64,000 nt of DNA from Prorocentrum cordatum. Lineage: Eukaryota; Sar; Dinophyceae; Prorocentrales; Prorocentraceae. The stretch spans positions 1-64,000 of the forward strand of contig CAUYUJ010022540.1 of the NCBI GenBank assembly GCA_963575745.1, read 5' to 3'. The position numbers were made by a program, and so were the translations under genes. Under the pieces are notes generated by a model that saw nothing but the letters and a program-made list of their open reading frames with translations, had not been told where the DNA came from and searched no databases. This document shows, piece after piece, positions 47,939 to 57,545 of the stretch. The number at the start of each line of letters is the position of its first letter. The stretch's first letter is position 1.

Positions 47939-48293
47939 GAGCGTGTACCATTCGATCCCAGCATCGTACGTGGAATATGTGGCCGCACTGGAGGCGCCAG
48001 ACCTTGTCGTGGATCATGAACTGGTCCAGGCATATGGCACACTCACCGAAGTCGTCGTCACTGGTGATGGGCGGTGTTGCCGATGGCCTGATACGCGTCT
48101 GACGCTCCAGGGTGGATTCACCAGCCTCGAACCGAATAGGCGATACCGTTGGTGGCTGCATTGATGCAACCATGGCTGGACTGCTCGCAGGTGTCCCTGC
48201 TATGTTGCGATTAGCAGGTTGCCCTGCGCGGCTCAGCATTATGTTGGCCTGACGATCCTGATTTCGGCGCTGGCGAATAGCCTGCATAGCCAA
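47802..48293 (-). CDS. RING-H2 finger ORF, locus C
   Basis: A 163-residue frame. Residues 83-141 read FGECAICLDQFMIHDKVWRL, QCGHIFHVRCW and APCAICRG. This gives C-x2-C, C-x-H-x2-H-x2-C and C-x2-C: a RING-H2 finger that usually recruits E2 enzymes for ubiquitin transfer. The gap between the two halves is longer than average (about 30 residues). The N-terminal 80 residues are disordered, with palindromes 48187-48200 and 48214-48227 read as AGTPAS and AGQPAN. RING domains near the start of retroelement polyproteins occur in dinoflagellates, to my knowledge. Confidence 0.7.
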   Translation of the reverse strand: MAMQAIRQRRNQDRQANIMLSRAGQPANRNIAGTPASSPAMVASMQPPTVSPIRFEAGESTLERQTRIRPSATPPITSDDDFGECAICLDQFMIHDKVWRLQCGHIFHVRCWDRMVHAHVDRQLAGNMEGSASEAPCAICRGVSLYCRVSLRLCRISGVIQPS

Positions 48294-50077
48294 ATTGGCC
48301 TGTTGCGCCTTGTGTGGCTAGGATATCAGGACGCAGCTCCCTCATGGTCGGCGGCAGTACTAGGCCTGGGGCCTGTTGCTGCACATCTTGATCCATGGAG
48401 GGAGCAAGATAACCATAGTGAAGTATCTGTCCTTGCATTCCTGATGCGTACCCTGAGCCACGTGCCAGCTGCGACTGGTAGAAGCGGAGAGGGCAGGTCC
48501 TTCGAGCAGCACGGACCAGAGCCCTTGGCCGAATCGGGTCAAGCGAAGATCTGCCGCAGCAGGAGGCGAATGAAGGTTGAACCTACGAGTCTTCACAGAT
48601 TTAGCGGAGTCGGAAGCGCGTCGCGTAAGTCGTGCCAGGCTAGCGCGCAGAAATGCAGAAACTAAGACGTCGGCCCGCCAAGGCACGGAGTGCAGGAAGA
48701 TGGTGCATCAATCAGCTAGCAGAAACCCGAGTGCCCGCCACGCTGGCCCGCATCATCTGCAAGCCCGCGGCGCATGACCACCCGAAGAGACAGCATAAAC
48801 GCTGCGACGGCGGCCCAGGCCCAATTAACAACGCGGAGAGCGTAGAAGATGTGCTAGCCCGTCAGCCATCCCACAAATGAAAGCGGCGAGGTGAACTGCT
48901 GACCCAGGTCACGATGGGAAGACGACGCTACCCAAAGCCGATGCAGGGACAAAAAGCGGGGAGAATGGGTCGGAGACCCGGACATCTGAATAATGACAAG
49001 AATCGGAGACATCCACAAATCGGACTCGGTCGCGAAGGACGCGATGAGCGTGCCGTGTGCGCAACTGAGAGCATGACGGCGGGCGAAAACAGGGAATACG
49101 TATAAAGGGCGGGCCTGATGCCCGTGAGGGGTTCGAGGCGCCAGCAACAACCGATGACATGAAGAAACACTCTGGGCGCGCGAAAGTGAAGCGCGACCGA
49201 GTCGGAGGGTCGCAATCCGCTGCGTGCCAAGACGCGACAATGATGGACGTAAACGAACGGCGTGACGAGTACGAAGCTTCACGCGACAACTCAAGGAAAC
49301 GACCGGCATCCAGTCTTCTCAACATCCGCGAGCACGCAGGCAGGTGCCAGCGATGCAAAATGGGCTGGAGGAGTGAACGAAACTACTGAATAACATGGGG
49401 GAGGAAGAGCGAAGAGGGCAGAAACATGAAAGGCTTTCAGGTCCAGCTGCTCGATTCGGGACCGCTGCCTGGAGCGAATCGCATGGCGAATAGCCTGAAC
49501 CGCCCTGAAAGATTGGGCGATCCAGATCTGCACCACAGCAGCGCCCGCGTCGAGCAGAGATGTCAGGCAATATGAAGGCGTTGCCCCGACGCCAGCATGC
49601 CGAGACAAGAGCTCCTCTCGACGTCGGACGGCTGACCTCCAAAATTCATTGACAATGCTGATGTAGCGGAGACACTGGCCTCCTGCGCCCCCCGTCCCCA
49701 CTGGGAGGACGCGGAAGCAAAAGAAATGTGGTCAGGACGAGGTTAGGCGAGGGAATCAGACGGAAATCACGGGGAAAAGGGAGGAAGCAGGTCGGGCAAA
49801 TAAAGGCGCCCCGGGCCTCCCACCGTCTCCCAATGGCCGCCTGCCAAATCCTCCCCGTGCCGTGCGTGTGCCGTTGCACGCGCTTGAGCTTTGGACGTCC
49901 GCGGACGGTATCTTTCCGTCAGCACCGAGCCCTTTCAGACACCCTTCTGCGCGCAAAGCCCGCCCGACGTTCGAAGTTGGTGTGCATATGTGAATCTCGC
50001 GACTTCGATTGATTATCTTTAAACCTTATCCACCCCCTGTACCCGTCTGGGAGAATGTTCCGACTGCGACTTCCAGG
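48294..50077. other. No gene recognised upstream of locus C
   Basis: About 1.8 kb with frames on both strands of similar length and no motif. It may contain the 5' LTR or leader of locus C. No matching copy was found at the 3' side. Confidence 0.35.
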
Positions 50078-50323
50078 CAGATCGAGCCGGTGCGACGTGG
50101 GGCCCCGAAGGAGACCCAAGGGAAAATGGAAACGCTAAAATCCCTCGATGCTCCCGAAGACTCAAACGTATTGTTCAATCCGTTTGCCAAAGAACTCTCG
50201 ACAACTTCCCTGGGACAACTTGACCGCTTTGGGCACATGCTATTGTCCGATGGTGCGAACCTGTTCCGTAGAAGGCGACACGACGGAAGCACGCAGGGAT
50301 GGAAAGAAACTCACAACGTCGGA
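50078..50323 (+). CDS. Possible plus-strand exon, unknown protein
   Basis: Within the frame 50009-50953 the stretch QIEPVRRGAPKETQGKMETL, LFNPFAKELSTTSLGQLDRF and GHMLLSDGANLFRRRRHDGS is of normal composition. It is bounded by CTTCCAG (acceptor-like, about 50071-50077) and GGAG|GTATGG (donor-like, about 50324). Downstream of the donor the frame turns to low complexity. It is the only plus-strand coding candidate in the window. No family is recognised. Confidence 0.3.
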
Positions 50324-50989
50324 GGTATGGGTCCCTCCCTCCTCCTCCCCTGCCCCCCCCCCAAGGGGCCTTCGATGCTGCAGCAGCCGAACCTCTCCAG
50401 GCCTTCCACGGTGTTCTCCACAACCTGTCGGGGCGCGAGCGGGCGCCCGGCTGGGTCAACATGGGAGGGGACAGTCAGGAGGGACCCTATGGCCAATGCC
50501 TTGGGCGCGGTTGCCCTACGGTTGGCTGTCACAGTCTTTCAGCCGTTCGCGATCGGCGCACTATGGCGGCCCAGGAGTCGCCCTCTGTGTCGCAGTCGGC
50601 GGTTCCCAATCGGTGCCCTATGGCTGGTGCCCTTGGCGCGCTACGACACGCCCCCAATAACGCAATCGGCCATTCCGTGTCGGCCATTCCTTGTTGGTGT
50701 CCTTGTTTTCCACGTGCTAAGTGGGATTATGGTTTTCTTCCCAACCGCGTCACCTGCGCTTCTCAGACACATCCTCTCCTCCTCACCTCCACCCGCACGC
50801 GCACACACAAATCAGACATACAGAATAACAACGCCAATGCACGCCTGGCGTGTTCACTGCATCAGACACCCACGACACGACGTATGCGCCACAAACTGGG
50901 CACCCACATGGGACACACGTCCAGATACAGCCGCACACGCATCATACACATGACACGCACACCACACAACACATGCGCACCGCGAGGGG

Positions 50990-52380
50990 GTGCAATGGGG
51001 GTGGTCTCCTTGTCAGTTTCGGGCTCGCAATGCGTGGTGAGCGTTGCAATTTCTCGACACCACAGTGGGTGAGCTGCAGATGGGGGCGCTATCCGTATCG
51101 GGCTGGCAAGCGTGGCCTTTTCTCGACACCACATGGGGTGAGCCAGGAGTGGGGGCGCTATCCGTCTTGGGCTCGCAAAGCGTGGCAGGCGAAACTTCTC
51201 GACACCACAAGGCGGTGAGCCGCGGGTGGGGGCGCTATCCGTTTTGGGCGTGCAAAGCGAGGCAAACGCGGCAATTTCTCAACACCTCAGGGGGTGAGCT
51301 GCAGGTGGGGGCGCTATCCGCTTCGGGTTCGCAAAGCGTGGCAAGCGCTGCAGTTTCTCGGCACCACAAGGACCACAAAAAGGAGACCTGCGGGCGGGAG
51401 CGCTAGCCGTGTCGGGCCCGCAGAGCGTGACACCCGGTTTCTCCCCGACGCCATAACGAGGCGTGTTGGGGAGGTCGGAGGGCGTGGCAGGCGTTATGCA
51501 GTCTCGACGCCAGAGAGGATGCGCAAAGAGTGGTCTCTCACCGCGGTCCCTATGCGTGCCAGGGCCGGGGGGCGTGGCAGGCGTTGTATTTCTTCGACGC
51601 CAGAGAGGGTGCGCAGGGGGTGGTCCTCACCGCGGCCCCTGTGCGTGCCAGGGTCGGGGAGCGTGACAGGCGTTGTATTTGCTTTGCACCAGAAGGAATG
51701 CGCAGGGGGCGGTCTCCCACCGCGACTCCTATGCGTGCCAGGGTCGGAGAGCGTGGCTGGCGCGGCATGTTTCTCGACACCAGCATGGGGGTGCAAGGGG
51801 TGGCCTCTCAGCACGGCCTCTATACGTGCCAGGGTCGGAGAGCGCGGCGGGCGTCGCACTGTCTCGGCGCCAGAGAGGGTGCGCAAGGGGTGGTATCCCA
51901 CCGCTGCACCTATGCGTGCCAAGGTCGGAGAGCGCGGCAGGCGCGGCACCTTTTCGATACCAGAGATGGCGCGCAAGGGGACGGTCTCTCACCACGCCCC
52001 CTATGCGCGCCATGATCGGGGAGCGCGGCAAGCGTGACATTTTCTCGGCACCAGAGGGAGTGCGCAGGGGGGGGCCCTCACCGAGGCCCCCATGCGCTGC
52101 AGGCTCGCAGGGCCTGGCAGGCGTGGCATTTCCTCCACGCCACAGAGAGTGTGCTGGGGGTGAGGGCGCTATGCGTCGCAGGCCCTCAGGGCGTGGCATT
52201 TCCTCGACGGCGCAAGGGGTGCGCTGGGGGCGGGCGCGCAATGCGCTGCAGGTCCGCAAAGCATGGCAGGCGTGACGCCTCCCCGACGCCAGAGGTGGTG
52301 CGCTGGGGGTGGGGGCGCTCTCCGCCCTGGTCGTCAACGGCGCAGCAGGCGTGGCAGGCGAGCCGCGCGAGCGTGACGTC
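50990..52380 (+). repeat. Tandem repeat, about 16 units of 65-95 bp
   Basis: Each unit contains GGGGGCGCTATCCGTTTCGG-like sequence, a GCAAAGCGTGGCAGGCG block and TTCTCGACACCACAGGGGGT-like sequence. Unit marks (the TCTCGACACCA block) fall near 51050, 51119, 51205, 51272, 51353, 51440, 51504, 51591, 51677, 51771, 51863, 51952, 52042, 52131, 52200, 52282. Left units say GACACCACA and right units GACGCCAGAG, showing a gradual drift along the array. Frames read through it are artefacts. Confidence 0.85.
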
Positions 52381-53450
52381 ATAACAGGCGGATCACCTCT
52401 CGAACAACTGAGCGGGTGGACCCACGCGGGCAGGTCGGGCGGTTCGGGCGTGCGGGCGGGCCGCGGCAGGGGGGTCGCGCGGGCGGGCGAGGCGCAAGCC
52501 AGCTCGAATGCGCAACCATGTCATGGCCATTCTCGGTCGGCGGCTCTATCGACGTGGCGCGGGCTCTCACTGCAATAAATGGGCGGCGCGGGCGCGCGAG
52601 AGAATTGCGCTCCTCCGATGCAACTACTCGGATTCAACAACAGTGTTTGCCGCAACCTAACAACACGCCGATCAGATGGCCATAAAATCGCCGCGCGGGG
52701 CTCCGAGAGGTCCCCGAGACACCACCAATCATACTTGAAGTGCGTCTGTAATGAACCCCAGAGGCACTCCCGGGGGGAGCGCAAGGGCACCGCCTATTGC
52801 ATGAGAGGGGCTCGCGAGCCAACGCCGCCACCCCATGACCAACCGCTGACCTACAGGACCATGGAAAGCAACGCCCTCGCAGCCCCAAGGTGACCCCTAG
52901 ACAGCCCAATCATGGCGCCCGATGCCACTGCCATGGCCCACGAGGACCCAAACTCTCTCCAAGTAGCCCCCAGCGGCCCCCACCCCCCCTGAAGAGGCAT
53001 GCAAGGTCACGGTCGCCAGGTCGAGGATTCGCACTGGGCCCAACGCCGCCGATGTCAGAGGCGGCCGGCTAAGGAAGGGCTGGCGGATATACGCGAAGCG
53101 TCATTCGTAACAACAATACCATGTTGTACGAATCCCCCTCCCCATCCTCCTCCTCCTCCCCCTCCGCCTCCCCCTCCCCCTCCTCCTCCTCCTCCTCGCC
53201 CCCCCCCCCCCCCCCCATCCACGTTCCTCCTCCCCTCACCCCCCGCCCCCCCCCCCCCCCCCCCTCATCGCCCTTCTCTTCCCACTTGGACACGGGGCGA
53301 AACAGCATCCGGACATCTGCGAACTCATTGGCGGGAACGCCAGACGAGGATGATGCGGGGGAGGCTGATGGTAACACGGTGGGAATGAGAACGGGGCGGA
53401 TTGGCATGTATACGTGGAGGAGGAGGTGGCATGTTGCCGCGTGCAAGCGT
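52381..53450. other. No gene recognised; CTC-rich and C-run DNA at 53140-53270
   Basis: Spacer between the tandem repeat and the host gene. It contains C-runs of 18 (53199-53216) and 19 (53246-53264) and a CTC-rich tract, which is the likely 3' side of the minus-strand gene. Confidence 0.45.
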
Positions 53451-53479
53451 TGGCGAGAAAGCCTCGCGGGCGCTGATCC

Positions 53480-54192
53480 CAGCGCTGTAGCTGGCGACGT
53501 CGCGACGTCGCACCGCCAGCTGAACTCCCCCTTGGTGCTGCCCTTGAGCGACGCCAGCTTCGCGGCCCACTCCACCGCGTCCTTGCGCATGGCGCCGACG
53601 GCGTCGGCCTCCGCCGCCTCCTTGCGATGCGCTTTCGCCATGCGGCGCATCTTCGGCGCCTGGCCAGCGCGCGTCTTGAACGCGCGCATCACCAGCGCCG
53701 TGAACTTGGTGGCGCTGGCCACCCTCATCGCGTCGACCGCCTCCTTGGTCGCCTCCTCGTCCTGCTGCGCCTCGAAGACCTGCGCCCGCCCCGCGGCGCG
53801 CCTCTTCGCGTCGAGGACAGCGTCGATCCGCATCTGGAAGGAGCCCCCGTCGATCTGCAAGATCGTCTCCTCCACGCGCTTCAGAACCGAGCCCATGTCC
53901 GCGCCCGCGCCCAGGTCCTGGCCCCAAGGCTGGTCGAACGCCGTGCCCGTCGCGAACGGCTTCAACGCCGCCGTCGCAGCCTTCATGGCATCGGTCACGA
54001 TCGCCATGCACACATTGGCCGCTGATATCATCTCTTCGGTCGCCGCCGCCACGTCCGACTGCGCCCCGAACATCTCTGCCGCCGAGCCAAACGACTGCAT
54101 CGCCTTGACCGAAGAACGGATGCTCGTCACCAGGTTCGCCGACCCATCCTTGATCAGCCGCGCCGCGTCGTCGTTGCCAGACTGCGCCCACT
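53480..54192 (-). CDS. Host gene, unknown function: last coding part
   Basis: The minus-strand frame 53069-54130 (open upstream to about 54190) encodes a helical Ala-rich protein: SIRSSVKAMQSFGSAAEMFG, ILQIDGGSFQMRIDAVLDAK, KFTALVMRAFKTRAGQAPKM and KEAAEADAVGAMRKDAVEWA. Composition is even and stops are absent until about 53.48 kb, where the frame runs into low complexity. It continues the protein of the 54.2-54.9 kb exon after a frame change near 54.19 kb (small intron or frameshift). Not recognised. Confidence 0.5.
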
Positions 54193-54195
54193 GAG

Positions 54196-54896
54196 CGCGC
54201 TGCTGCGTCCGGCTGCTTCACCGCCGATTCGCCAGCCAACCAATTTGCCTCCGTAAGCGTCATCAATCTGTGCAGGTGCGGTGCAGCCTCCGTCGGGGCA
54301 CGGACAGACTGGCAGATCACCGAGTAGATCTTCCTGAAGATGGTGGCAGCGCTACCCTTGTGGACCTCCACGTCCCCGCCGCCAGCTGCCAGCACGGACC
54401 CAATCACTGGGGGCACCTCCTTGACCTTATCGAGGTTCATCAAGATCTCGTCGTTGAGGGGCACCGCGAGCTGCGCCAAGCCCTTGCTGGCGTTGAACTG
54501 GTTGATCTCGGACTCCTTCTCTTTGATCTTATCCATTGCCGTCGCCCACAATGAACCCTCCTCTGAGATGCTGGTCTTAGCGATGGCGACTAGTGCCTTC
54601 GCATCGGCCAGCATGGAAGTCTGCGCGGAACCATCTGCCTCGGCGAGGGGACCGCATAATAAGTAACCGTTCGCGTATTCGCCCAACTTCGCGCTCACCT
54701 GTTCCTTGAAACTGCCGAAGCAGCCTGGCCGACAGTACGTCGCGACGTTCGGCAACAGCTCGAGCGCTGCCTTCAGAGTCCCTGGCTGCTCTACCTCTCT
54801 GATGTCCGTCGCCGCGTCCAGGGTCGCCACCATCTGGACCATCAGCTCGTCTGGCTCGATGGCGGGCTGGTTCGCCGTCGAGGGGGCGCGCAGGGT
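54196..54896 (-). CDS. Host gene, unknown function: large internal exon
   Basis: The frame begins after TTTCAG (acceptor, about 54897) and encodes ANQPAIEPDELMVQMVATLD, CFGSFKEQVSAKLGEYANGY, AKALVAIAKTSISEEGSLWA and ATIFRKIYSVICQSVRAPTE. It is all-helical, with no enzyme motif. The style matches the upstream and downstream parts, so I treat them as one gene. Confidence 0.5.
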
Positions 54897-55139
54897 CTGA
54901 AACCCAGTCGACGCGCGCGGCCTCAAGCAGCTCCGCCCGCGATCGGGCCACCCACCCCCTCTGCCGCCCGTTGCGGAGTCCACGGGGAACTTCGGCCCCA
55001 GACCCCAGGGGGCCTCAACCTTCACATCCCGCCCCCGACCCAGCTTGACAACCAGGAACAGCTGCGGGGAACCACTGCGCCACCAACCCCCCCCCCCCGG
55101 AACCCAGAAAGCCCCGACATGCGCGGGCACCCGCCCTCG

Positions 55140-55475
55140 GACGCTTAAGGCGGGATTGGCCTTGAGCGCTGCGCAGTGCACCGGCCGCTTCGCCGCCGAG
55201 CTCATGTGGCGCAAGCGCGCCTTGCCAACCTCCGTCGACTTCGCAGCCGTCATCTCCAGCAGCGCGCCTTTGCACTCCAGGCGCACGGGGTCGGCGATGC
55301 GCAAGGTGGCCTTGAAGCACGTCGTCATCGCCGAGACGACGTCGTCGAACTCTTCGTCATCAGGACACTTCTCGTCGAGCCAACTGAGGCAATTGCTGCA
55401 GAATCTGACCAAGCTGAGCTGCCCCCCCTTGCCACTCTGGAGCCAACGTTTCCATAAAGAAACCCTCGCAAACAA
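55140..55475 (-). CDS. Host gene, unknown function: internal exon
   Basis: The frame includes LVRFCSNCLSWLDEKCPDDE, FDDVVSAMTTCFKATLRIAD and GKARLRHMSSAAKRPVHCAA. C-x2-C and a third Cys could bind metal, but no named finger fits. After about 55140 the frame turns Gly/Arg-rich, consistent with an intron up to 54.9 kb. Confidence 0.45.
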
Positions 55476-55679
55476 CGATCTTGTCCGACAAGCCCCCGTC
55501 GCACGTGAGCACCCGTGGACGCGTGGGCTTGTACCTGGCGTCGCTCATGCCACCTTCGGCTTGGACTTCCCACGGGGCGACGATGACAAAGAAACTCATG
55601 CACGTCGAAGTCGCCACTCTTGATGAACTCGGTGACCTTTCAGGATGTGCTAAGGGGCGGTGTCCGAACAAGGAGCTGG

Positions 55680-56083
55680 GCTGGGTCAGCGGGGTGGCGC
55701 CCACCTCGGCGCCTCTGGCCTAGCCCAACTTCTCTTTCGGGCAACCCCCAACACAACAACCGCTGGACCTTGAGCTTGGGTGCGTCCATTTTCCACTTCG
55801 ATGGCATGTCCTCGTCCCCCACCTCGATGGCCTTCAGGGGGCTCTCCAGCTTGGCCTTTGGCAGCGTTGCTATCGGCGCCTCGACCAGCTGGCAGATCGC
55901 GTCGCATACAAGGATGTGCTCGTTCAACTTGTCCGCCGCCTCGCTGTCCTGCGGGCGTGGGCAGCCCTCCATGATGGTCTGGTGGCTTTCCCTCGCCCAG
56001 CGGAGCTCGCGGCCCATGGCGGTGCTTGACCAGCACCTGTTCACGTCCAGAGCGGCGATTCGGCGCTCCGTGAGCTCCTCCAC
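55680..56083 (-). CDS. Host gene, unknown function: exon after TTTTAG|GTGGAG
   Basis: The frame VEELTERRIAALDVNRCWSS, AADKLNEHILVCDAICQLVE and LPKAKLESPLKAIEVGDEDM starts right after an in-frame TAG that reads as the acceptor TTTTAG|G. Helical. It ends near 55.68 kb, where sequence becomes Arg/Gly-rich. Not recognised. Confidence 0.5.
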
Positions 56084-56299
56084 CTAAAATTGCCCCCCCT
56101 CCGCCTGCATCGCCGCCGACCTGGCTGCCCCCCGTGGCTTTGCGCCTGGAGTGCGAGGCCCGCGGCCGCCCTGGCCCGCGAAGACGTTCCTCGAGCAAGC
56201 CATCGCACTCGGGTTCAGCATCGGGCCAGTCCCCGCAGCGGCCGCGGCCGCTGACTGCACGCCACCTGGCGAGGCGCCGTTCGGGCCGGCAGACGGACC

Positions 56300-56536
56300 C
56301 ACATCCTGCCCCTCAAGGTGTTGAGCCCGCGCGGCGATATCGGCCTGCGACTTCATGTACTGGTCCCCCGTGAGCTTCAACGACTCGAATGTGTGGTTCT
56401 CCGTTCGCACCTTGACGCAGACAGTCTTCATCTTGCCCTCCTGCGCCAACGCCTTGAGGAGGCCCACTTCGCAACTCGCGCATGGGTGTCCGACAGCGCC
56501 CCCTGCCCAGGCCGCTGCCCCCATCGTCACCCCCTG
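56300..56536 (-). CDS. Host gene, unknown function: exon after CACCCCAG|G
   Basis: A pyrimidine-rich stretch ending TTTTCACCCCAG precedes the coding sequence GHPCASCEVGLLKALAQEGK, MKTVCVKVRTENHTFESLKL and TGDQYMKSQADIAARAQHLE. It contains C-x2-C. The sequence after about 56300 turns to Gly/Ala/Pro and is probably intron, though it stays open. An 18-bp perfect palindrome (56236-56253) lies in that part. Confidence 0.5.
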
Positions 56537-56793
56537 GGGTGAAAAGGGCGGCGGCAGTGGGGGGTGGCCAAGGAGGCTGCAAGGGGGGCTCGGCGATGAC
56601 CATGGCACGAATTAAGGGCGCGCGGGGGCATTCGCACCAGCAAGTGGAACGGTGAAGGCCAGGAGGGGGAGAAGCACATGAGGTGCGCCAAGGCCCCCAA
56701 GAGGCCGCGAGGGCTGGGTGGCAAACGAAATCAAGTTGGAGCGGCAACGGCGCCGCGCGAAAGACGCTGTCGGAGACCTGAGCGCGAGTGGCC

Positions 56794-57107
56794 CAATGCC
56801 CCCCCTAACCGATCCTTCTCCACGTCAGTGTAGGTGCCCGCCGACTGCGCCGAGAACGCCCGCTGAAGTGGCTGCATCTTGTGCGTCGTCATCCTGGCGA
56901 CGACCTGCCTGGCAACGTCGTGCTCCAGGTACGGGCGATTCGGGTTGGGCACCAGGAGGCCCCTGTAGATGTCCCCCTCGTGGTCGGACAGGTCCTGCAG
57001 CTTGATGCCCATCTACTCTGGCTCGTCGTGAAGCACGTCTGAGATGAGCTGCGAGCGGTTCAAGCCAACCATCGGCTTCACGACCGAGACAGTGAACTCC
57101 TGCCCTC
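56794..57107 (-). CDS. Host gene, unknown function: two joined coding pieces
   Basis: The frame QEFTVSVVKPMVGLNRSQLI, then SDVLHDEPE, a TAG, and MGIKLQDLSDHEGDIYRGLL, VPNPNRPYLEHDVARQVVAR continues to AFSAQSAGTYTDVEKDRL. It ends at a GATCG|GTTAGG donor near 56794. The TAG may be part of an acceptor (AGAGTAG|ATGGGC), a true stop, or damage. Proteins of this layout, with a V-K-x-M segment followed by an x-D-L-x-x-x-x-G-x-x-x-G-(V/L)-L-V segment, are numerous in dinoflagellates as I recall them. Their role is unknown. Confidence 0.5.
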
Positions 57108-57545
57108 GTCGACAGTCGGGAAGACGTGCGCGCGCTCGCCGGACTCGGTTCTCGAAGCCTCCTGGCAGCAGTCGTAGATGTGCGAGTCCTCGTCCTGCGC
57201 GCCCGCCTGGGCTACCTCCAGGGGGCCGAACTGCGCGAAGCCCTTCGAGTGCCGATCGAAGCAGGCGATGCAGGACGGCACCGCCGCGTCCTTCGTCTGC
57301 TGCGAGGCGTCGGCGGGCCCGCGCGCGCCGCGATCGGAGCTGTCGCCCGCGAGTGCAGCGCGCGAGAGCGAGGCCGCGGCAGGCGATGCGCCCCCTGCGC
57401 CATCGCTGTTGTCAGGCCTCGTAACCTTGCGGCCGCGCCCACCGCCGCCGCGCGAGCCGCGGGGCTGGGCCGACGGCTGGCCGCGCTTGCCCCCAATGGC
57501 AAGGACGATCAGGAGTAGGTTGGCGGGCAGTAGTGCAGCTGGCAC
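57108..57545 (-). CDS. Host gene, unknown function: N-terminal part with Cys pairs
   Basis: The first 85 residues of frame 57078-57545 are disordered (Ser/Ala/Gly/Arg). They are followed by AAVPSCIACFDRHSKGFAQF, AQAGAQDEDSHIYDCCQEAS and GERAHVFPTV. C-x2-C, then CC and His, suggest a small metal site. The frame shifts near 57.1 kb to reach the next piece. The ATG at 57545 is the first in frame but the true start is uncertain. Confidence 0.4.

Larger units (their letters stand above)
43332..48227. repeat. Dispersed mini-palindrome family of locus C (GCAGG-NNNN-CCTGC), 11 copies
   Basis: Copies: 43332-43347 (variant), 43447-43460, 44713-44726, 45379-45392, 46816-46829, 47571-47584, 47628-47641, 47685-47698, 48187-48200, 48214-48227, plus a weak one near 47600. 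Plus-strand arms are GCAGG and CCTGC or CCCGC; loops are TTGC, TGTC, TTAC. In the minus-strand RNA the CCCGC variant still pairs through a G-U, and most loops read GCAA or GUAA (GNRA type). Most copies are translated AG(Q/T/N)PA, but 43447 reads QGNL. Confidence 0.75.
39589..48293 (-). mobile_element. Second Ty1/copia-like element, locus C (decayed)
   Basis: The minus-strand order is: RING finger ORF, Gag/protease-like region, methyltransferase-like pieces, Cys/His cluster, DDE integrase, RT, RNase H. Integrase before RT places it in Ty1/copia. The domains sit in shifted frames and the RT motif A Asp is lost. Eleven short GCAGG-NNNN-CCTGC palindromes are confined to 43.3-48.3 kb of this locus. 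LTR ends were not found. Additional RING and methyltransferase-like modules mark it as a dinoflagellate-type polyprotein rather than a plain copia element. Confidence 0.7.

Noticed and set aside
9330-48300. LTR pairs for loci A and C
   Set aside because: I compared the flanks by eye and found no long direct repeats. A self-alignment is needed before naming LTRs.
50990-52380. CRISPR-like array
   Set aside because: Units are variable, adjacent and of 65-95 bp without constant repeats separated by unique spacers, and the context is eukaryotic.
56084-57012. Reassigned TAG codon
   Set aside because: Both in-frame TAGs coincide with acceptor-like TTTTAG|G or AG|A contexts, and no other gene in the window reads through TAG consistently.
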